Assembly (NCBI GenBank): GCA_016213205.1
Contig: JACRAZ010000099.1
Location: 124,001 to 188,000, forward strand
DNA from: Burkholderiales bacterium
GTDB lineage: Bacteria > Pseudomonadota > Gammaproteobacteria > Burkholderiales > Burkholderiaceae_C
Reading direction: 5' to 3'
Length of the DNA: 64,000 nt
Position 1 is the first letter of the stretch; each line of letters starts with the position of its first letter. The notes beneath the pieces are model-generated. The model made no database searches. It worked only from the letters and a program-made list of their open reading frames with translations, and had not been told where the DNA came from. A program made the translations under genes and the position numbers. Of the stretch, positions 58,377 through 64,000 are shown piece after piece.

Positions 58377-59249
58377 TCAGGGCTGGCGCATCAAGGCCCG
58401 GGCATCGTCGGCCCAGCCCTGCAGCTTTTGAACCGCATGCTCGCGCTGCGCGGGCCGCAGGGTGTTGTGCAGTTGCGCGCCCAGCGCACAGTTGGCCTCG
58501 ATCAGCCGTTGGCGGTAGGCGCGGTAGTCGGCGCGCGGTGATTGCACCGACTGCGCCGCAAAGGCGCGCAGCGCCGCCTGCACGGTGGGCGCATCGGCCT
58601 GGTCCGCCACCAGCTGGCGCAGGCTGCGCAGGATGTCCTGGTGGCGCGCCCGGCGCTCCGCGAGCCAGCGCTGCGGATCAAAGGGCGAGGCGGCCAGCCC
58701 TGCAGCCAGCAGGGCCCGCTGCGCATCGTCGAGCGAACCGTAGATCATCTCGGCCTGCGCCAGCGTGCGCTTGAGCGCGGCCTGCTGCCGCTCGGCGGCC
58801 ACCGGCTGCAGGTAATCCCGCGCAGCCTCCTGCAGGTTGCGCTCGTAGCGCTTTTCCAGGTGGTCGATCTGTGCCGGGCTCAGGCCACGCACCAGCTCGG
58901 CCATCTGGGGCACCGCGCGTTCGTAGGCGGTTTCCAGGCGTCGCTGCACCTCGTCCACCAGGCGGCAGGCCTGTGCCGGCGTCACCTTCTCCTGCGCCAT
59001 CTGCTGCATGCGCTCGAGCAGCAGCAGGTAGTCCGGCAGCTGGGTGCTGCGGTGCCAGGCGAAGTAGTCCTCCAGCGCCGCCTTCACGCGGGGTGACTGC
59101 TCGCTCGTGAAGTCCATGTAGCCGTCCAGCCACCAGTAGGCCAGCAGCGGGCCCTGGCCGTAGCTCAGGCGCACCGCGCTGCAGCCGCTCAGCAGCAGCA
59201 CCAGCATGCCGATAATCCAGGCTCCGCATCGCAACGAAATCGACCTCAT
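58377..59249 (-). CDS. DUF6279-like lipoprotein
   Basis: About 290 residues. A signal peptide with lipobox LLSGC (cysteine near residue 23) precedes a helical, Gln/Arg-rich domain opening with VRLSYGQGPLLAYWWLDGYMDF, typical of the DUF6279 lipoproteins. Starting at ATG 59249 gives a full basic n-region (MRSISLRCGAW); the later ATG at 59207 would leave too short a signal. That start shares the tetranucleotide CATG with the glmU start on the other strand. Function unknown. Confidence 0.82.
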   Translation of the reverse strand: MRSISLRCGAWIIGMLVLLLSGCSAVRLSYGQGPLLAYWWLDGYMDFTSEQSPRVKAALEDYFAWHRSTQLPDYLLLLERMQQMAQEKVTPAQACRLVDEVQRRLETAYERAVPQMAELVRGLSPAQIDHLEKRYERNLQEAARDYLQPVAAERQQAALKRTLAQAEMIYGSLDDAQRALLAAGLAASPFDPQRWLAERRARHQDILRSLRQLVADQADAPTVQAALRAFAAQSVQSPRADYRAYRQRLIEANCALGAQLHNTLRPAQREHAVQKLQGWADDARALMRQP

Positions 59250-60633
59250 GGCTCTCGACATCGTGATCATGGCTGCCGGCAAGGGTACCCGGATGAAGTC
59301 CCGCCTGCCGAAAGTGCTGCACAAACTGGCCGGCCGGCCGCTGCTGCACCATGTGCTGGACTCGGCCGCGGCGCTGGGCGAGGCGCGCACGATCGTGATC
59401 ACCGGCCACGGCGCCGACGAGGTGGAGCAGTCCATCGCCGGTCGCGGTGCGATCTGCGTGCGCCAGATGCCGCAGCTGGGCACGGGCCATGCCGTTCAGC
59501 AGGTGGTGCCGCAGTTGCACGATGAAGACGGCATCACGCTGATCCTCAACGGCGACGTGCCCTTGATCGAGGCCGCCACCATGCGCGCGCTGGTCGAGGC
59601 CTGCGCCGGCAACCGCCTGGCGCTGCTGACCATCGTGCTGGACGATGCCACCGGCTACGGCCGCATCCTGCGTTCCGGCGATGCACAGGGCGGGCGCGTG
59701 CTGGGCATCGTCGAGCACAAGGACGCCACGCCGCGCCAGCGTGAGATCCGCGAGGTCTACACCGGCATGATGGCCGCGCCCACCGGGCTGCTCAAGCGCT
59801 GGGTGATGGCGCTGGACAACCAGAACGCCCAGGGCGAGTACTACCTGACCGACATCGTCGAGATGGCGGTCACCCAGGACGTGACGGTGGTGGCCACCCA
59901 CGCCCACAACGAGACCGAGGTGCTGGGCGTGAACAGCCCGCTGCAACTGGCCGACCTGGAGCGCCGGCTGCAGCGCCGCCGCGCAGAGGCGCTGATGGAA
60001 GCCGGCGTGCGCCTGGCCGACCCCGGCCGCTTCGACCTGCGCGGCACGCTGCAGGCCGGGCAGGACGTCGAGATCGACGTCGGCTGCGTGTTCGAGGGCC
60101 AGGTGACGCTGGGTGACGAGGCGCGCATCGGCGCGCACTGCGTGATCCGGGATGCGGTGATCGAGGCCGGCGCGGTGATCCACCCGTTCACCCACATCGA
60201 CGGCGCCCGCGTCGGCCCCGGCGCGCTGGTGGGCCCTTACGCACGCCTGCGGCCCGGCGCCGAGCTGGGCCCCGAGGTGCACATCGGCAACTTCGTCGAG
60301 GTGAAGAACTCCACCCTCGCCAAGGGCGCCAAGGCCAACCACCTGGCCTACCTGGGCGACGCCACGGTGGGCGAGCGCGTGAACTACGGCGCCGGCAGCA
60401 TCACCGCCAACTACGACGGTGCCAACAAGCACCGCACCGTGATCGGCAACGACGTGCACGTGGGATCGAACTGCCTGCTGGTGGCACCGGTGACGATCGG
60501 CGACGGCGGCACCCTCGGCGGCGGCAGCACGATCAGCCGCGACACACCGGCCGGCCAGCTCACCGTGGCCCGCGCCCGGCAGGTCAGCCTGGCGGGCTGG
60601 AAGCGGCCGGTGAAGGCGCCAAAGAAGGCCTGA
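59248..60633 (+). CDS. glmU: Bifunctional GlcNAc-1-P uridyltransferase / GlcN-1-P acetyltransferase
   Basis: 461 residues; makes UDP-GlcNAc for peptidoglycan and lipopolysaccharide. N-terminal uridyltransferase: VIMAAGKGTRMKSRLPKVLH near residue 5, and GDVPLIEAATM. C-terminal acetyltransferase: left-handed beta-helix hexapeptide repeats from about residue 265, with NFVEVKNSTLAKGAKANHL and NYGAGSITANYDGANKHRT. ATG 59248 (MALDIVIMAAG) gives the standard N-terminus; an extended start at 59206 is possible. Confidence 0.96.
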   Translation: MALDIVIMAAGKGTRMKSRLPKVLHKLAGRPLLHHVLDSAAALGEARTIVITGHGADEVEQSIAGRGAICVRQMPQLGTGHAVQQVVPQLHDEDGITLILNGDVPLIEAATMRALVEACAGNRLALLTIVLDDATGYGRILRSGDAQGGRVLGIVEHKDATPRQREIREVYTGMMAAPTGLLKRWVMALDNQNAQGEYYLTDIVEMAVTQDVTVVATHAHNETEVLGVNSPLQLADLERRLQRRRAEALMEAGVRLADPGRFDLRGTLQAGQDVEIDVGCVFEGQVTLGDEARIGAHCVIRDAVIEAGAVIHPFTHIDGARVGPGALVGPYARLRPGAELGPEVHIGNFVEVKNSTLAKGAKANHLAYLGDATVGERVNYGAGSITANYDGANKHRTVIGNDVHVGSNCLLVAPVTIGDGGTLGGGSTISRDTPAGQLTVARARQVSLAGWKRPVKAPKKA

Positions 60634-60645
60634 AGCCCCGAGCGC

Positions 60646-63072
60646 TCAGCGCCGCACTTCGCGCTGGGCCAGCCACGACCCGAAGTGCGCCGCGGTCATC
60701 GGCGCCTCGAAGAAGCCGCCTTGCACCTGGTCGCAGCCGGCATCGGCCAACCACTGGCGCTGCGCTGCGGTGAGCACGCCGGTGGCACACACCGGTAGCC
60801 CGAGACCATGGCCGAGCGCGACAACCGCTCGCAGCACCGCAGCGGCTGAGGCATCGCCGGGCATGGCGCCCACCAGCGAGCGGTCCAGGTTCAAGCCGGC
60901 CAGCGGCAGCTGCCGCAGGTGGGCCAGGGCCATGCCGCCGCTGCCGAACTCGTCCACCCAGACCGACACGCCGAGCGTCTGCAGGTCGTGCAGCCAACGG
61001 CCCATCAACGCGGCTTCCTCGCTGCAGCAGCCCTCGTGCACCTCGAGCTGCAGCGCCGCCGGGGCTGCCGGCTGCTGCGCGAGCACGTGCGCCACCGTGT
61101 GCGCCAGTGCCTGGCCATGCGACAGCAGGCGCCCGAGCCCGATGACCAGCGGGATGCGGCCATGCCCCGCGTCGGCCCATTGGCGCTGCAGCTGCAATGC
61201 GCCACGCAACGCCCACTCGGCCACCGGCTGCAGCAGGCGGCGCTGCGCGACGCGGTCGACGAAGTCGGCCGGCGCGAGCCAGCCGCGTTGCGGATGGCGC
61301 CATCGCAGCTGCACCTGCACCGCGGCCAGCGAGTGGTCGGCCAAGCGCCAACGGGGCTGCAGCAGCAGCTCGAACTCGTCATGCGCCAGCGCCTGCGCGA
61401 GCTGGGCGTCGAGTTGCAGGCCGGCATCGATGGCATCGCCCATGCCCGCGTCGAACAGCGTCACCGCATCGCGGCCGGCCGCCTTGCCGGCGTACAGCGC
61501 GGCATCGGCGTGGCGCAGCAGGGTGTCGGCGTCGCGGCCGTCTTCGGGCGACAACGCCACGCCGACCGTGGGTGTGACGGTGAGCTCACGCCCCTCCACG
61601 ACCACGGGCTGGGCAATGGCTGCGCGCAGCCGCTGCGCGAACGCCAGCGCGCTGCGGCGATCGGGCATGCCGGGCAGCATCACCACGAACTCGTCACCAC
61701 CAAAGCGCGCGGCCGACGCCCGCGGCGGCAGCGCGGCGCCGATGCGCTCACCCAGCGCGCGCAGCAGCGCGTCGCCGGCCAGGTGGCCGAGCGCATCGTT
61801 GATCTGCTTGAAGTGGTCGAGGTCGATGAACAGCAGCGCCACGTCGCGCGCGCCGGTGTCCGGTGCCACCGGCGGATGCGCCAGCGTGGCGTCGAGCAGC
61901 TCCACGAAGGCGGCGCGGTTGAACAGGCCCGTCAGCGCGTCGTGGTGCGCGAGCTGGCGGATGCGGGCCTGCGCGGCCTGGCGGTCGCGGATGTCGCGCA
62001 CCACGGTCATGCGCAGCACCTCGTCGCCGCGCCGCAGGGTGCGCACGATGAACTCGACCGGGATCGACTGCCCGTGCACATCGACGATCTCGGTCTCGTA
62101 GGCCAGCTCGGCGCCAGTGCTCATCACCTGCTGCACCCGCGGCTGCTGGTGCGGGGGCACGAACTCGAACACATGGCGGCCCCGCAGTGCCGCCGGGGTG
62201 CTGCCCACGAGCGCAGCCATGGGCTCGTTGACATCGGTGATGAAGCCGTCCTTGTGGAACGCGATGCCCTCCACGCTGGCGGCCATGAACTTGGCCATGC
62301 GCTCTTCGCTCTGGCGCACCAGGAATTCGGCCTCCCGGTGGCGCGTGATGTCACTGATCAGCACGAACGCGCCGATCGGCAAGCCTTCGGACGAGAGGTG
62401 CGGCACCAGGCTGACGTCGATCCAGCGCACGGGCCCCGGGGCAGCCCCCATCTGCCGCACATAGGACACCGTGCGGCGCGCGCGCAGCATCAGGTCCACC
62501 TGCGGCTGGATCTCGGCGGCGGCTTCCTCGCCGATCACCTGCGCGAAGGTGCGCCCGACCACCGCCTCGGGGGTCAGGTCGAAGGTGGCTGCGTACTGGC
62601 GGTTTGCGTACATGCAGCGCAGCGTGGTGCTGTCGTAGTAGGCGATCAGCACCGGCACGTTGTCGGCCAGCAGGCCGAAGCGCGAAGCCACGGCCTGCGC
62701 ATCCTGCGCCGCCTGGTGCAGTGCCGTGCGGTCGGCCAGCAGGCACAGGAAGCTCCCGCTCTGCGGCAGCCAGCGGGCGCTGAGGTCGACCCAGGCCTTG
62801 ACGCCGTCGTGCCGCAGCAGCCGCAGCTCGAGCTCGAAATCGCCCTGCTGGTGCAGCGCCGTGAAGAGCTGGGCCCGCCGGTCCGGCGACAGCGCGGCGA
62901 ACCAGCCCGTGCCCAGCAGTTCGGCCGCCGTCAGGCCGGTGAGTGCTGTCATGGCGGCATTGACCTGCAGCGCCTGCGCATCGGAGCTCAGCTCGATGGC
63001 GGGCAGCGGCAGCATGTCCCAGCCTTGTGGGGCGGCCGCCAAGCCGCGCGCGGGGCCGTCAGCAGGTTGCAC
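60646..63072 (-). CDS. PAS-GGDEF protein with degenerate EAL domain
   Basis: Up to 808 residues, no membrane segment. Three PAS-like domains occupy about residues 20-380. The GGDEF domain (DALTGLFNRAAFVELL, active site RFGGDEFVVM near 465) is intact but lacks the RxxD inhibition site. In the EAL domain (about 560-800) the EAL signature reads VQL (AVQVQLRW), DDFGTG reads DEFGSG, the catalytic Lys segment KIDR reads NLDR, and AEGVE reads ATGVL. It is therefore probably a diguanylate cyclase with a non-hydrolytic EAL sensor. The annotated start is a GTG (63072) without a clear ribosome site; an ATG at 63015 is an alternative. Confidence 0.88.
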   Translation of the reverse strand: MQPADGPARGLAAAPQGWDMLPLPAIELSSDAQALQVNAAMTALTGLTAAELLGTGWFAALSPDRRAQLFTALHQQGDFELELRLLRHDGVKAWVDLSARWLPQSGSFLCLLADRTALHQAAQDAQAVASRFGLLADNVPVLIAYYDSTTLRCMYANRQYAATFDLTPEAVVGRTFAQVIGEEAAAEIQPQVDLMLRARRTVSYVRQMGAAPGPVRWIDVSLVPHLSSEGLPIGAFVLISDITRHREAEFLVRQSEERMAKFMAASVEGIAFHKDGFITDVNEPMAALVGSTPAALRGRHVFEFVPPHQQPRVQQVMSTGAELAYETEIVDVHGQSIPVEFIVRTLRRGDEVLRMTVVRDIRDRQAAQARIRQLAHHDALTGLFNRAAFVELLDATLAHPPVAPDTGARDVALLFIDLDHFKQINDALGHLAGDALLRALGERIGAALPPRASAARFGGDEFVVMLPGMPDRRSALAFAQRLRAAIAQPVVVEGRELTVTPTVGVALSPEDGRDADTLLRHADAALYAGKAAGRDAVTLFDAGMGDAIDAGLQLDAQLAQALAHDEFELLLQPRWRLADHSLAAVQVQLRWRHPQRGWLAPADFVDRVAQRRLLQPVAEWALRGALQLQRQWADAGHGRIPLVIGLGRLLSHGQALAHTVAHVLAQQPAAPAALQLEVHEGCCSEEAALMGRWLHDLQTLGVSVWVDEFGSGGMALAHLRQLPLAGLNLDRSLVGAMPGDASAAAVLRAVVALGHGLGLPVCATGVLTAAQRQWLADAGCDQVQGGFFEAPMTAAHFGSWLAQREVRR

Positions 63073-63143
63073 GATAGGTGTCGAAGCTCTGCAGCGAGGG
63101 CCGGATCATAGCCTCGGGGCCGGGTAAACCCAGGCCCACGGCG

Positions 63144-64000
63144 TCAAGCGCCGGTATCTGAAGGTGTCGGCACCCGGTCGCCGGCCTGGTCCGCCACGTG
63201 CGCGGCCAGGCACAGGTCGGCCCAGGCCCGCGCCTTGTCGGCCGGGCTGCGCAGCAGGTAGGCCGGGTGGTAGGTCACCACCAGCGGCCGGCCGCGCCAG
63301 GTGTGCACCTGGCCGCGCAGGCGGCCGATCGGCTCGGTGCTTGCCAGCAGCGACTGCACCGCGAAGCGGCCCATCGCGAGGATGATCCGCGGTTGCACCA
63401 GCTCGACCTGCCGCTCCAGGAATGGCTGGCAGCGCTGCAGTTCCTCTGGCGCCGGATTGCGGTTGCGTGGCGGCCGGCACTTCAGGGTGTTGGCAATGTA
63501 GACCTGCTGGTTCGGTGCCGCCGGCGCTCGGGTGAGGCCCAGGGCCAGCAACATGCGGTCGAGCAGGCGACCGGCGGCACCCACGAAGGGCTCGCCGCGC
63601 AAGTCCTCCTGTTCACCCGGCGCCTCGCCGACGATCATCCAGTGCGCCCGCTCGTGGCCGACGCCGAACACGGTTTGCGTGCGTGACTCGCACAAGGTAC
63701 AGGCACGGCAGTTGGCTACGGCGTCTCGCAGGGCCGGCCAGTCCAGGCCCGCCACCGGGCTGACGACCGCCTGGCCTTCGGCACGCGGTGCCGATGCAGC
63801 CGCCACCGGCACCGCCGGCCGCTGCGGGGCCGGCGGTGCCGACGCCTCGCCGGACGGACCGGCCCGATCGCTGCCGGGCGATGCCACAGGCACCGCGACC
63901 GGCGCGGGTGGCGCGCCGCCAGGCACCGGCTCGCCCGCCGGGGCCAACAGCTTGAGCCCCATCTCGCGCAGCATGGCCCGCTGGCGTTCATCCCAGCGCA
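63144..64000 (-). CDS. Family 4 uracil-DNA glycosylase, 5' end cut by window edge
   Basis: Removes uracil from DNA. The frame reads back past the internal ATG at 63974 (RWDERQRAMLREMGL) and reaches the edge, so the true start is at or just beyond base 64000. A Pro/Ala-rich linker (residues about 15-80) separates the N-terminal helix from the catalytic domain. That domain has CRACTLCESR and later cysteines in LKCRPPRNRNP and LQRC (4Fe-4S ligands), GEAPGEQEDLRGEPFVGAAG, and the closing motif TYHPAYLLR. It resembles the SPO1-polymerase-like UDG group of Burkholderiales. Confidence 0.93.
   Translation of the reverse strand, partial: RWDERQRAMLREMGLKLLAPAGEPVPGGAPPAPVAVPVASPGSDRAGPSGEASAPPAPQRPAVPVAAASAPRAEGQAVVSPVAGLDWPALRDAVANCRACTLCESRTQTVFGVGHERAHWMIVGEAPGEQEDLRGEPFVGAAGRLLDRMLLALGLTRAPAAPNQQVYIANTLKCRPPRNRNPAPEELQRCQPFLERQVELVQPRIILAMGRFAVQSLLASTEPIGRLRGQVHTWRGRPLVVTYHPAYLLRSPADKARAWADLCLAAHVADQAGDRVPTPSDTGA

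Noticed and set aside
60919..63111. 730-codon open frame on the plus strand
   Set aside because: It mirrors the PAS-GGDEF-EAL gene and has no domain features.
1..64000. tRNA, rRNA, CRISPR, transposase or prophage content
   Set aside because: I looked on both strands and saw no cloverleaf-like runs, regularly spaced repeats, transposase motifs or phage genes; all intergenic gaps are short.

Overview
This window is an ordinary-looking stretch of chromosome from a very GC-rich betaproteobacterium. It is most likely a member of the Burkholderiales near the Rubrivivax/Leptothrix/Ideonella/Comamonadaceae branch. That placement is inferred from the gene families and gene order: the Chp/Pil chemotaxis operon with 2,3-bisphosphoglycerate mutase nearby, rhodanese-grxC-secB-gpsA, a pyrR/pyrB/inactive-dihydroorotase operon, accBC-prmA-DUF3426, and rubredoxin opposite a ThiD-like gene and hemL. 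I see no insertion sequence, prophage, CRISPR array, tRNA or rRNA. Coding density is very high, and no gene-free stretch reaches 300 bases.

Layout. 1-3.4 kb: cytochrome c oxidase subunit II (cut by the left edge), DUF2244, BioC, then divergent ComF. 3.4-7.1 kb: trmL facing a gpsA-secB-grxC-rhodanese operon, then gpmA. 7.1-15.4 kb: a degenerate HD-GYP protein, then a tightly overlapping operon read leftwards: algH, ruvX, pyrR, pyrB, a pseudo-dihydroorotase, a lysophospholipid acyltransferase, an AMP-phosphorylase-like enzyme and an archaeal-type PRPP synthetase. 15.4-18.9 kb: photolyase, a secreted alpha/beta hydrolase and a diguanylate cyclase. 19-29.5 kb: the type IV pilus chemotaxis system pilG-pilH-pilI-pilJ-chpA, with a hybrid kinase of about 2,200 residues. 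29.5-40.8 kb: rubredoxin, ThiD-like, hemL, mutarotase, mpl, yqiA, an RNase II-type enzyme, a TonB-like protein, aroE, mtgA, an unknown gene and a TlpA-like thioredoxin. 41-45.8 kb: accB, accC, prmA, a zinc-ribbon DUF3426 protein and a PfkB kinase. 45.8-52 kb: ompW with an FNR-type site, 5-formyl-THF cyclo-ligase, TfoX-like, DUF2917, LysR, GST and a lytic transglycosylase. 52-64 kb: NDUFA9-like, cca, DUF2905, MidA-like methyltransferase, a FolM-like reductase with folB and ttcA, two lipoproteins, glmU, a GGDEF/degenerate-EAL protein, and a family 4 uracil-DNA glycosylase cut by the right edge.

The most interesting observations are these. (1) The accB-accC junction carries a second copy of the first 12 accC codons, followed by two back-to-back hairpins and a stop, which makes a 32-codon decoy ORF in front of accC. 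(2) An archaeal-type AMP phosphorylase homologue overlaps an archaeal-type PRPP synthetase inside the pyr operon, suggesting a nucleotide-recycling module. (3) glmU and a divergent lipoprotein gene share one CATG as their two start codons. (4) A near-consensus FNR site and leader hairpin lie in front of ompW. (5) A perfect palindrome between rubredoxin and the ThiD-like gene carries a TACAAT hexamer on each strand. (6) Several signalling and enzyme paralogues have lost catalytic residues (HD-GYP, EAL, dihydroorotase, ThiD-like). All functional statements come from reading the sequence and family knowledge; no search was run.
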